In this document: piece after piece, positions 16,701-25,500 of the stretch
How positions within the stretch are numbered: position 1 is the stretch's first letter
Layout of the letters: the number at the start of each line of letters is the position of its first letter
Assembly: GCF_011604685.1 (NCBI RefSeq)
Contig: NZ_CP050063.1
Location: 124,001 to 188,000 of the forward strand
DNA: 64,000 bases
Reading direction: 5' to 3'
DNA from: Spirosoma aureum
GTDB lineage: Bacteria; Bacteroidota; Bacteroidia; Cytophagales; Spirosomataceae
Program-made: the position numbers and the translations under genes
Notes under the pieces: model-generated
Told to the model about the DNA's origin: nothing
The model's database searches: none
Seen by the model: only the letters and a program-made list of their open reading frames with translations

Positions 16701-18790
16701 ATCCAAACGACAAGGGCTTTCTGCGTTTGGCTTCACGGTATGTTAGCCACATCAACCACAAAGAAGGAAAAACCGACAGTATCGATGCCACATCCACCGA
16801 TGCAATTGGTGAGGATGGGGCGCAGACCGGGCCGGGCGACGCCCCCGAGCGTTGGTCAACTGCTTATCTGGAAAGTAAGCGTCTGTCAGGCGACCCTTTG
16901 GCCGATCAGGTTATCGAAACATTGCTGGCCGAAAACCAAAAGGGCGAAATCGATCAGATTTTTCAGGTGCTCGTGCGAAATCGCCACTTTCCCAATCCGG
17001 CTTTCGACATATTGCCTGATCCGGTTAAACGCATTGTTGAGAACTATTTTGGGCAAACCCGCCAACTACCCGCCAACGCCGAGCCGTTCAAACTGATGAT
17101 CGCCAGCGAGGTGTTCAAGCATCATGGCCCGAAAATCCTGTTTATTCTGCTCTGCAAGTCACTTCCGCTTTGTTACACCTGCTGGCGAGGGGCCAAAGTG
17201 CTGTATCGCACCGGTCGGTTGCGCGTTAACGACGGCTCTCTGGATGCCTTTAGTCGTCGGGTAATGGAAACCGCCCAGTTTGTGGTAGACATGATGACGC
17301 ACAATAATTTTGAGCATGACGGTACAGCCATTGTCGCTACCCAGAAAGTCCGGCTAATGCACGCGACCATCCGATACTTTGCGCAACAGCGAGCCTGGGA
17401 CATAGATACCTACGGAATTCCCATAAACCAGGAAGATTTAGCCGGAACGCTCCTGTCCTTCAATGTAACTATCCTTGATGGGCTGGATCAGCTCGGCGTA
17501 ATGCTCACGCCTGAAGAGCGTAGTGCGTATATGCATCTGTGGAGCGTCGTGGGGACGATGATAGGCATTGACCCCGATCTGGTAGTAGAAGACGAAAACG
17601 AGGCTCGTGCCCTGATGAAGGCCATTATGGATCACCAGGCAGGGCCTTCCATAGAAGGGGCCGAACTGACCAATGCGTGCATCGAGCTCATGAACGAGCG
17701 GATGGTGGTGGGGCCGCTCAAGCGGCTGTCACCTTATTTTGTCCGGTTTTTCATTGGCGATCACTACGCCGACATGCTCCGTATCCCAACCGTCGATCCA
17801 GACAACTCATTTGTACTGGAAGCGGCTCAGTGGTTAGATAAGGGCATTCGGGAAATGAACGAGCGGAACCTGCTGCTGGCAGCTTTAGGCCGTTCGTTGA
17901 GTCACAGCATGGTCACTGGATTCATGCGGTTTACCAATGCCGCGAAACATGAACAGTTTTACTTACCCTCGGCTCTGACCGACGACTGGGAGGCCGTCAC
18001 GCCCGATTTCCGGATTCCACCCCTCGACCGCATTGAGGATATGATCAGTTACCTGGATAAACTGGCGCGACACTTTCGGGCACAGAACAATCCAATGGGG
18101 CTGTTCTGTGCTGTTTACAAACTGGTTACGGAACGCGTGGCTACTGGTATCCGACTCGGCCTATTTGAAAATCCGGTGGAGATGGAACAGGTCGATGTAG
18201 GCTTCGGAAACCGTTATTTCGAGGCTATCAATCTGTATTTCGACGGCAAACCCGCACCCGGCCCCTGGCAACTTTCGTTCGATGCCGCACGGACGCTTCT
18301 CACTACCGATCAGCACATTTTTTCGGCAGCCAACGCGCATATCACCTTTGACCTGCCCATTGTTGTAGCGGAGGTATATCGAGGCAAAGACATTGAGTTG
18401 TTCAAAGATGATTTTACCAGGATGAACGCGCTCTTCGACGATCTGTACCACCAGATGAACGACAATGTCGGGCGAATCTTCCGGCCTTTCGGTCGTATAC
18501 TGACTTACTTTTCCGACCAAATCATACGACTTGAGAGCGAAGTGATGAAAAAAGGCCGTGAGTTGGCCTGGCAAAAAAGCGGACTACTTCATCGGGCAAC
18601 CGACACCACCGAACACACCCGGTTGCTCGCCCAGCTTGAAGCCGACGCTACCGCACTGGGCGACGCCATCGTGCACCCGCCAGTGCTGTTGCGAATGCCA
18701 TTACAACGCATTGCCAAACAGGAGTTCGGAACAGCCGCCCACAAAATAGATGTCATGCTTCGAACGGCGTTGCTGCCCGAAGTTGCTTAA
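13769..18790 (+). CDS. Four-domain fusion: caspase-like peptidase, SGNH hydrolase, Lcp/MpaB-type (DUF2236) domain and DUF5995
   Basis: A 1673-aa protein without a signal peptide or evident membrane helix. Residues ~1-290 form a caspase-like (peptidase C14) domain with catalytic His84 in FYFAGHGTQ and Cys147 in FDCCHSGD. Residues ~300-740 are beta-rich and unassigned, like the middle of other bacterial caspase-family proteins. Residues ~765-990 are an SGNH hydrolase: Ser776 in GDSWFHYP, GGGD block, and Asp975/His978 in YDEVHP. Residues ~1090-1380 match the latex-clearing-protein/MpaB (DUF2236) family: Arg1164, Thr1168, KVRLMHATIRYF with His1198, and GIPINQEDLAGTLLSF. Residues ~1405-1673 match DUF5995 (NAHITFDLP). 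A histidine kinase gene follows 14 bases after the stop. All active-site residues checked in the first two domains are present. Function is unknown; a regulated proteolysis or cell-fate effector is an inference. Confidence 0.85.
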   Translation: MPSPNLYALIVGIGAYERVRPLRGPVNDALSVNDYLGLLAPHFTLNIQVLTDQQANKTAIINGFQTHLTQAGPDDTVLFYFAGHGTQEAADPTIWLTETDGQLECLVCHDAGTANTWDFLLADKELRYLIGQVGATGAHVVTAFDCCHSGDNTRSDVLLMAALAEQDVRERRLTFNAPQRPYNGFCFHTEVPVELIKSEGIETALPQGAHVQMAACESDESAVEVNGEGVFTKHMLAVLGAAHGQLSYGDLHNRVRQTMRFGYEQHLRIYTPAASSPSDGGGSLLSRGFLNQPLDADTLTASVMFNRQEGWLLDVGAIHGVGQPNQTIYLYDRDGERYPLSVERIGADYSVVTMPDALRPTLDKTIVYRATVAGLLSQPIRLQLLNHGGLARDLPDLLNELTNRAGACFVTEDDPAKADYCLHVRNGLYYITYPDITDSLAHERPLIRPVQADDPQAFEGLADDLRHLARWHYLTHLRNPKVIEPVLNVVVETTSEQSIPLTEAHPAPLPVQFTRINPTKPYLAQLRIRLTNPNDQALYCTVLYLSRDFGSFLDFLPTNYRLEAGQNVSLGLADRKAPTGRQTTLRLGLEEVIRQYNWPTVFEQIKLLITTEPLSEKTLAFIKLNALPSPPVLADRNKPDGMTRGAFEIDADETEPLPEWSTQTLTLQLVNPLYNQVRADEVGQMLEPVADGSYSVQTDFALGLYYKTTPANGLLPDLQLRDELVLIHPAEGERGLWNDLKVGIANRIANQLRNRQYRQNLIRYPDRIRIVAEGDSWFHYPFLLRDIVDYLSGVYTVFNVASAGTTMDDYLKEGNFLEAIAQVKPAFFLLSGGGDELFGEAFPRLIRDVPRADVSDASRYVSDAIDETLAQLNERFTRMLRLVQQGYPKVNVLIHGYDYVIPANNVMNRQPGWLGKILVAKGITDANEREGIIRYVVDAFNNELRRVSAAYTNVTYLDLRSTIQRTNRPADYWYDEVHPNDKGFLRLASRYVSHINHKEGKTDSIDATSTDAIGEDGAQTGPGDAPERWSTAYLESKRLSGDPLADQVIETLLAENQKGEIDQIFQVLVRNRHFPNPAFDILPDPVKRIVENYFGQTRQLPANAEPFKLMIASEVFKHHGPKILFILLCKSLPLCYTCWRGAKVLYRTGRLRVNDGSLDAFSRRVMETAQFVVDMMTHNNFEHDGTAIVATQKVRLMHATIRYFAQQRAWDIDTYGIPINQEDLAGTLLSFNVTILDGLDQLGVMLTPEERSAYMHLWSVVGTMIGIDPDLVVEDENEARALMKAIMDHQAGPSIEGAELTNACIELMNERMVVGPLKRLSPYFVRFFIGDHYADMLRIPTVDPDNSFVLEAAQWLDKGIREMNERNLLLAALGRSLSHSMVTGFMRFTNAAKHEQFYLPSALTDDWEAVTPDFRIPPLDRIEDMISYLDKLARHFRAQNNPMGLFCAVYKLVTERVATGIRLGLFENPVEMEQVDVGFGNRYFEAINLYFDGKPAPGPWQLSFDAARTLLTTDQHIFSAANAHITFDLPIVVAEVYRGKDIELFKDDFTRMNALFDDLYHQMNDNVGRIFRPFGRILTYFSDQIIRLESEVMKKGRELAWQKSGLLHRATDTTEHTRLLAQLEADATALGDAIVHPPVLLRMPLQRIAKQEFGTAAHKIDVMLRTALLPEVA

Positions 18791-18804
18791 TTACCCGTTG
18801 ATCC

Positions 18805-20961
18805 ATGCCCATAAAACGCTGTTATCTCTTCGCCTTGTTGGCCTTCCTGCTGATTAGTTCGCTTCGGGCAGCACCGGTTGTTGTTCTGGACCCAACTCAA
18901 TCCTATGATCTCTTCAATGCCAGTACACTGCTGGAGACGAAAGCGGGGAGTTTATCGGTGAAGGCTTTGCTGCAAAACCCGGACCGGTATCGATTTGTAC
19001 CTACCCAGCACGAGCTAATCAAACCCTACTATCGCCAGTTTGAATACTGGTTTCGGTTCGAGCTGACAAACCAAACCACATCGGACCTGTTTCTGCACTT
19101 CGTTTACGCTGGAACCGAATACATCACCGTTTATGAAGTGGCTGATGGGAAGCTGCTGGAAACCTATCAACTCGGTACGCTCCAACCCCAACGGACGTAC
19201 ACGTTTCTGAAAAGTAATGAAGTGTGTCCTACGTCGGTTCGCCAGGGTCAAACGCACGTCTTCTATGTGCAGATGCGCGGGGTATTCACCACGGCGCTGC
19301 CCATCTACGCCCAGGCAACGGGGACGCTATTGCAAACGTTGCACCGGGACGATCTGTTTTACGGCCTCTATTACGGATTCATACTGATTATCATTATTTA
19401 CAGCCTGCTTTTATACGCTCGGCTTCGGGAAAACGATACGCTCCTGTATAGTATCTGGGTCATTTTTATGGGGCTGCAACTGGCTCTTTTCCGTGGCCAT
19501 ACTAACGAGTTTTTCTGGCCGTCGAACCCCGCTATCGAGCGCTACGCTACGGTCCTGGCCGGACTTACGGGGCTGGTGCATATCCCGTTCACACTGGCCT
19601 TTCTGCGTCTGCGCCAGAGAGCTCCGCTATTCTACAAACTGGGTATCGGCATACTGATTCTCTATGCTATCGGGATCATTCTCAACCTGATCGGCGTCAG
19701 TGCGTCAGTGGGCGAAAGTCGTCGGTTGGACTTTGTTCCCCAAATTGCCTTGCTGGAAGGCATTTTCAGTGTAACGGCGGGGATTATTATCTTCCGTCGG
19801 GGATTTCGGCCAGCCCTGTTCTACGTCATTGGTAACCTGGTCTTTTTTGCGTCTATTTTCCTTTTTCTGAACTACGCCAACGGTGCATTACCGTACTCGT
19901 TCTGGACCTACAATAGCCTGCATCTGGGATCGGGCATTGAGATTATTCTGTTTACCCTCGCCCTGACCAACAAGGTAAACCTGCTTAAACAACAGCAGGA
20001 AGCTGCCGTGCAGGAACAGCTTCGACTAACCGAAGCTAACCGGCAGTTAGTGGCCCAGCAGAATACTATACTGGAAGAAAAAGTAAGCCGACGCACGGCG
20101 GAACTGCACAGTCAAAAGGAAGAATTACAGAAAACATTAACTACGCTCCAGGCAACCCAGACGCAATTGATTCAGCAGGCAAAACTAGCGTCGCTGGGCG
20201 AAGTGACGGCGGGTATTGCCCACGAAATCCTGAATCCGCTCAACTTCGTCAATAATTTCGCCAAAATGTCGGTCGAGCTGGCCGATGAGTTAAAAGAAGG
20301 TGTAGAGATGAGCGACTATCCGTTGGTGACCGATCTGACGGGTGATATCCGAAAAAATTTACAGTCTATCGCACAGAACGGACAGCGGGCAGCAGACATC
20401 GTTGGAAATATGCTCGAACACGCCCGCACTGGCACCTCGGGCCCACGCCAACCTACTGACCTTAACGCTTTGGCCGACAGGTACATCCATTTGAGCTACC
20501 ACGCCCTGCTGGCCAAAGACAAGTCGGGCTCGATGGCTCAACTTAACGCCCAGCTAATTACCGAACTAGACCCTGATGTGGGCATGATTGACCTGGTGCC
20601 GCAGGATATGGGGCGGGTGTTGCAGAATTTGTTCAACAACGCTTTTTACGAAGTGGCTCAGAAAGCCCGGAAGCAACCGGCCGATTATCAACCAACCGTT
20701 TGCGTTCGGACGGAACGGATGGCAAACGAAGTTAAGCTCACCGTATATGACAATGGTGCAGGCATTCCGCAGTCGATCCGTCCCAAGATTTTTCAGCCAT
20801 TTTTCACGACTAAACCCACCGGACAGGGTATTGGGCTTGGCTTATCGCTCAGCTACGACATCATTACCAACGGTAACGGCGGTCATATAGACGTTCACAC
20901 AGAAGAAGGCAAATTCACGGAATTTCACGTTTATCTGCCGCTTAGTCCCTCCGGATCATGA
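18805..20961 (+). CDS. 7TMR-DISM sensor histidine kinase
   Basis: A 718-aa membrane kinase. Signal peptide (residues 1-22), a periplasmic 7TMR-DISM extracellular domain (~35-175), seven membrane helices (~185-390), then a coiled coil with heptad-like Gln/Leu/Glu (~390-460). The kinase core has His473 in GEVTAGIAHEILNPLN, the N box LQNLFNNAFYEV, the G1 box YDNGAGIP and the GQGIGLGLSLSYD glycine-rich lid. DISM-type extracellular domains are thought to bind small ligands such as carbohydrates. No response regulator lies nearby. It is 14 bases downstream of the caspase fusion gene, so it is almost certainly co-transcribed with it and may sense the signal that controls it. Confidence 0.92.
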   Translation: MPIKRCYLFALLAFLLISSLRAAPVVVLDPTQSYDLFNASTLLETKAGSLSVKALLQNPDRYRFVPTQHELIKPYYRQFEYWFRFELTNQTTSDLFLHFVYAGTEYITVYEVADGKLLETYQLGTLQPQRTYTFLKSNEVCPTSVRQGQTHVFYVQMRGVFTTALPIYAQATGTLLQTLHRDDLFYGLYYGFILIIIIYSLLLYARLRENDTLLYSIWVIFMGLQLALFRGHTNEFFWPSNPAIERYATVLAGLTGLVHIPFTLAFLRLRQRAPLFYKLGIGILILYAIGIILNLIGVSASVGESRRLDFVPQIALLEGIFSVTAGIIIFRRGFRPALFYVIGNLVFFASIFLFLNYANGALPYSFWTYNSLHLGSGIEIILFTLALTNKVNLLKQQQEAAVQEQLRLTEANRQLVAQQNTILEEKVSRRTAELHSQKEELQKTLTTLQATQTQLIQQAKLASLGEVTAGIAHEILNPLNFVNNFAKMSVELADELKEGVEMSDYPLVTDLTGDIRKNLQSIAQNGQRAADIVGNMLEHARTGTSGPRQPTDLNALADRYIHLSYHALLAKDKSGSMAQLNAQLITELDPDVGMIDLVPQDMGRVLQNLFNNAFYEVAQKARKQPADYQPTVCVRTERMANEVKLTVYDNGAGIPQSIRPKIFQPFFTTKPTGQGIGLGLSLSYDIITNGNGGHIDVHTEEGKFTEFHVYLPLSPSGS

Positions 20962-21245
20962 TTTTTCAGGTACAACCTGCGTTCGGAATCCGCTTTCGTA
21001 GGTCCGGACAGGAGGGCTGATATAGGTTGCGGCTAATTGCCGTGCGGGGCCAATGAATCGCCCACTACGCTGCTACCTAAACGGTGGCCAGCCATCTACG
21101 AAAATGAACCGTATGATAACGGGATGTAACTCGTTACTGATGGATCACAAGTTGGCGTACCGGCAACTCAATAATTACCCAGGCAAACAGGCTGATATAT
21201 AATCTTTTGCGCTAGATTTATAGTGATTTCCGTATTCTTCCACTT
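20962..21245. other. Gap between the caspase/kinase and CHAT/TPR units
   Basis: A 284-base non-coding gap. A TAATCTTTTG sequence at 21200-21209 is close to a Bacteroidota -7 element but has two extra bases between TA and TTTG, so the CHAT/TPR pair may have its own promoter here. No terminator-like hairpin with a T tract was seen after the kinase stop, so read-through from the upstream pair is possible. Confidence 0.35.
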
Positions 21246-22505
21246 ATGAAAACCCTTCTTTTCTGCTTTGCCAACGACCGGGACCGTCCGCTGCCAGAAT
21301 TACGGCGCGAGGACGATACTATTGACCGATTGCTGGACCCGTTAAGCAGCCAACAGCATTTTCAAAAGATTCGGGATTCATTCGCTACAACCGACTCCGT
21401 TGCCAGCAAAATCATTACGTATCAGGACTCCTTGTGTCTGTTTCATTACAGTGGACACGCAGGTGCTTCCGTGCTCCATCTGGAAGATTCATCGGCCAGA
21501 GCCGTGGGGGTTGCGCAGTTGCTGGCACGTTGCCCGCAGCTCCGGTTAATCTTCTTAAATGGCTGTTCTACGCTGGAACACATCCAGCTGCTTCGGGAGC
21601 AAAACAGCAAAGCGGCTATTATTGCCACCAGCACCCCGGTTGAGGATACGGTGGCGACCCAGTTCTCGATTACGTTTTACCGCGCCCTGATCAGTGGCAC
21701 GACCCTGGCGGAAGCACTGGAACGGGCACGTCTGGAACTCCAGGTCAAAGACGCAACCGTGATCGAAACCATCCGGGGCGGCATTGTTACCGAACTGGAA
21801 GAGGTGAGTCGAAATCAATGGTACTTCTCGACACCCGATGAAGTAACTACGCAATGGAAGCTGCCCGCCGGGGAGGAGCTACGCAGTGCCGAACGCCGGA
21901 CCCGCTACGACCGCAACATCCGCCTGGCCCTGATTCTGGGCAGTATAGCGATTGTTGGCGGGAGTTATCAGTATTTTCGCACGCATCAGAGTTTCGACTA
22001 CACGGTTTACCTACGCCCTGGGCAAGGACAGGCTCCGGTTGCGGGTAAAGTCAAACTACGGCTGCTTCTGGGAAATACGCCCCGTGAGGAAACAGCCGAC
22101 GCAAACGGCCGGGTAGTGATTGCGGGGATACCATCTCAGTTTCAGGAAAAACCCGTTCGCATCGAACTGCTCAATAGCCCGGATCAGGCGTTTAGCAACG
22201 GTACATCCATCGATACGCTCCTATTGGCCGAAACCGAAGCCACATTGTCGTTAATTCCGCACCAGGATTTATGCTGCATTCGTGGCACGGTCTACGATAA
22301 TAACGGCCAGCCCGTTCCAAAAGCCACCGTTTGGGCGGAGAACTTTCCGCCCCAGCAAACTGACAGCGTAGGGCGTTTTGTGCTCCCGCTGCCAGTACAG
22401 TACCAACAGGAAACCAGCATCCGCGTGACGGCCCGTAAAAACCAGCAGCAAGCTTCCGTACACGCAACTCCCCGCGAAGAAACGTCGGTATCACTTCCTC
22501 TATAG
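21246..22505 (+). CDS. Membrane-anchored CHAT-domain peptidase
   Basis: A 419-aa protein. Residues ~1-200 are a CHAT (clan CD caspase-like) domain with the His-Cys dyad at His71 in LFHYSGHAG and Cys107 in FLNGCSTLE. A single membrane helix follows at ~225-246 (LALILGSIAIVGGSYQYF). The C-terminal half has two Ig-like carboxypeptidase-regulatory-type domains (VKLRLLLGNTPREETADANG, and CCIRGTVYDNNGQPVPKATV). With the positive charges before the helix, the peptidase should be cytoplasmic and the Ig-like pair periplasmic. The TPR gene begins 3 bases after the stop. CHAT peptidases commonly partner with TPR proteins. Substrate and trigger are unknown. Confidence 0.87.
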   Translation: MKTLLFCFANDRDRPLPELRREDDTIDRLLDPLSSQQHFQKIRDSFATTDSVASKIITYQDSLCLFHYSGHAGASVLHLEDSSARAVGVAQLLARCPQLRLIFLNGCSTLEHIQLLREQNSKAAIIATSTPVEDTVATQFSITFYRALISGTTLAEALERARLELQVKDATVIETIRGGIVTELEEVSRNQWYFSTPDEVTTQWKLPAGEELRSAERRTRYDRNIRLALILGSIAIVGGSYQYFRTHQSFDYTVYLRPGQGQAPVAGKVKLRLLLGNTPREETADANGRVVIAGIPSQFQEKPVRIELLNSPDQAFSNGTSIDTLLLAETEATLSLIPHQDLCCIRGTVYDNNGQPVPKATVWAENFPPQQTDSVGRFVLPLPVQYQQETSIRVTARKNQQQASVHATPREETSVSLPL

Positions 22506-22508
22506 CCC

Positions 22509-25500
22509 ATGAAAACGGTAATTGCACTAATCGTTTTAGTGAGTCTGCCGCTGCTAATGCAGGCGCAGGCTCCTTGTTTACAGGAATATAAGGGCGAAAT
22601 AACCCTTTACACCAACAAAGGCCGATTACCTCAGATACCGATTGTGATTGACGGCAATCAGGGCCCCCTGAGCGATGCCAATGGTATCTTTCGGTATCGC
22701 CTGAATAAGTGTCCGGGCATGACAGTTCGCATCAAGTTAGGCGGCAGCAATTGGGATATCGTTAACCACAGTGAAATCTATTCCTATACGATCCGCCAGC
22801 TGGCCGACCCCTCTGATTTCCAGTTTAAGCTGATTGTGGCGCAAGTCCAGGACATTGAAAAAGCAAGACGGCAGTACTACGCTACTATTGCCGGCGTGGC
22901 GTTGGATAAAGGCCTGACGTCGATGAAAGGAGACATCAAGAAACTAACCGATCTGGTAGTTGATCAACAGCGGCTCATCGCAAATGGAGCGAAAAAACCT
23001 GACGGACAACCGCAACCATCAACCGGAGCTCTGGAGCAACGGCTGCAGCAGCAACAAAAAGAATATCAACGCGTACTGGATAGTCTGGTTAAAGCGCCTG
23101 CGATGCTCACCAGTCGCATCAATGAGTTGCAGAAATTACTCGAAAAGCAACGGGGGGCCGACAAACAACTGATCGACAGTCTGGATCGTGGAGGAGCCAA
23201 CCAGAAAAGTAAAATTGCCGAATTGGAAAAAATCCTGGACCGACAGCGACAGGAAAATCAGCAGTTGTTGACGAAACTAATGCAGCAACAGGATTCGGCC
23301 CGACAGAACGATAAGTCCGGAGAGTTACGAAAACTTGTTGAACAGCAAAAACAGGAGAACCAGCGGCTGCTCGACAGTCTGGGCAAAAAGGAATTGGCCT
23401 GGCAAAAGAGTCGGCAGAACGAGCTGGCCAGTACCGAAAAAAATAAGACAATCGAGCAACTGCGCGATAGCCTGTCCCGGATGCAAAACCGCTATGAGCA
23501 GGCCCTGAGCGAACGGGATAAACAGCTGAGCGAAGCCCAGGCAATGGCGGCCGTTTTTGCGAAGCAAACCGCAATCGACAGTAGTTATCAGAAAGCGTTC
23601 CTGCAATACAAAGAAGGCCAGTTTGCGAAAGCGTTATCGGCGCTGGACGATGACGATATACGCATCAAACAATCCATGAAAAAGAGCGCCCAGGTGGGCA
23701 CTGGCGCACCTCCGAATGGTGCATCTTCCAGTGTAAATGAGCAAACAAATCAAGGATCGGTGGAGGATCGGGCAGCCTACATCGGTAAGTGTTTGCTAAA
23801 AGCCAACATTTACCGTAGCCAGTACGACATGGAACAGGCGGCTCATTGGTATGAGGAAGCCATCCAGGCCGATCCGACGCAGGTGGAAAACATACTTACC
23901 TACGCCAACTTTTTACAGCAACTGAACCGGCCTCTTGAACCAGGGCGTTGGTATCAGAAAGCCTTAGACCTCAATCCACCCGCTTCGCTTAAGGCCGACA
24001 TCTACGTCGAGTTAGGCTATTATCACATGGCCAACAATCGGTTCGAGGAAGCCGAAGCCGCGCTTCAGCAAGCCAAAACCCTAAGGCAACAACTGGCCCG
24101 GACCAATCCTGAGCAGAGTGAGTCGGGTCTGGCCCACGTACTGGACGGATTAGGGACACTTTACTCGAAAAAAAGACAATTCGATGAGGCTGAAAAAGCG
24201 TTTGTTCAGGCCAAGAACATCCGCGAGAAACTGGTTGAAAAGTACGCCGATGAGTTTGAGGCCGATCTGGCGTTTTCACTCAATAACCTGGGCACGTTTT
24301 ATTACATCAACAAACGGTTAGGCGACGCCGGAAAGACGTACCTCCGCGCCAAAACGATTCAGGACCGGCTTGTTCGCCGGAATGCGGATCAATACGAACC
24401 GGATCTGGCATCTACCCTGAATAATCTGGGTACGCTCAATTCTGACCTGGAGCGGATACCCGACGCAGAAACGGCGTATAAACAGTCCAAAGCCATTCGG
24501 GAGAAGCTCGCTCAGAAAAATCCTGACCTATATGAACCGAGTCTGGCGCAGGTGCTCAATGATTTAGGCGATCTGTATACCCTGACGAAGCGGTATCCTG
24601 AAGCAGAAGCCTCGTATCAACAGGCCAAAACCATTCGGGAAAAACTCGCCCAGAAAAACCCCGACCAGTTTGAGGGCGATCTGGCACAAACTCTGACTGA
24701 CATCGGTAATTTTTACCGGGATACCAAACGCTATCCCGAAGCCGAAGCAACGTATACGCGTGCCAAAACAATACAGCAGAAACTCGCCGGTAAGTTTCCC
24801 GAGCTGTTTGAACCGACCCTGGCGATGACGCTGGGCGATATGGGCTTTTACTACACCGAAATGAAGCGCTACCCCGAAGCCGAAGCCTTGTATCAAGAGG
24901 CCAAAACCATTCAGGAAAAGCTTGCTAAAAAGAAGCCAATCGACTTTGAACCCGACCTGGTGTATACACTGATGGATATGGGGAATCTCTACTTCGACAC
25001 AGAACGGCCCAGAGAAGCCAAAGGTGCGTTTGTACGGACCAAAGACATCCTGGAGCGACTTGCGGCAACGGATGGTGGACAGGCAACCTCGCTCCAGATT
25101 CAGGTCCTGCATCGACTGGCGCTCCTAAGCGATGCGCAGGAGCGTAGCAGCTATTTTCTGGAAGCCGATTCCTTACAGCAAAAAGTGGTTGAACTGGTCG
25201 AAAAACAATTCGGTGATGCAGACTCAGCGCTGATGGCCCGTGAATTGAGCAACTGGTCGTATCACTCGCTTTTCAGCAGAAAGTTTGCCAAAGCGCAATC
25301 ATTAGCGGAGAAGTCGCTTTCCTTCGATGACCACGAAGCATGGGTTAATGCCAATTTAGCAATGGCCTACCTGATGCAGGGCAAACTTGACGATGCCAAA
25401 TCGCTCTACACATATCTGAAAAACAAACCCCACCGATCCGGCAGGTACAAAAAGACTTTTTTGGCCGACCTCGATGAATTGGAAGCCGCCGGTTTGACTC

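Noticed and set aside
24042..25007. CRISPR array
   Set aside because: The regular 138-base repeats are in frame and encode TPR units; there are no spacers and no cas genes in the window.
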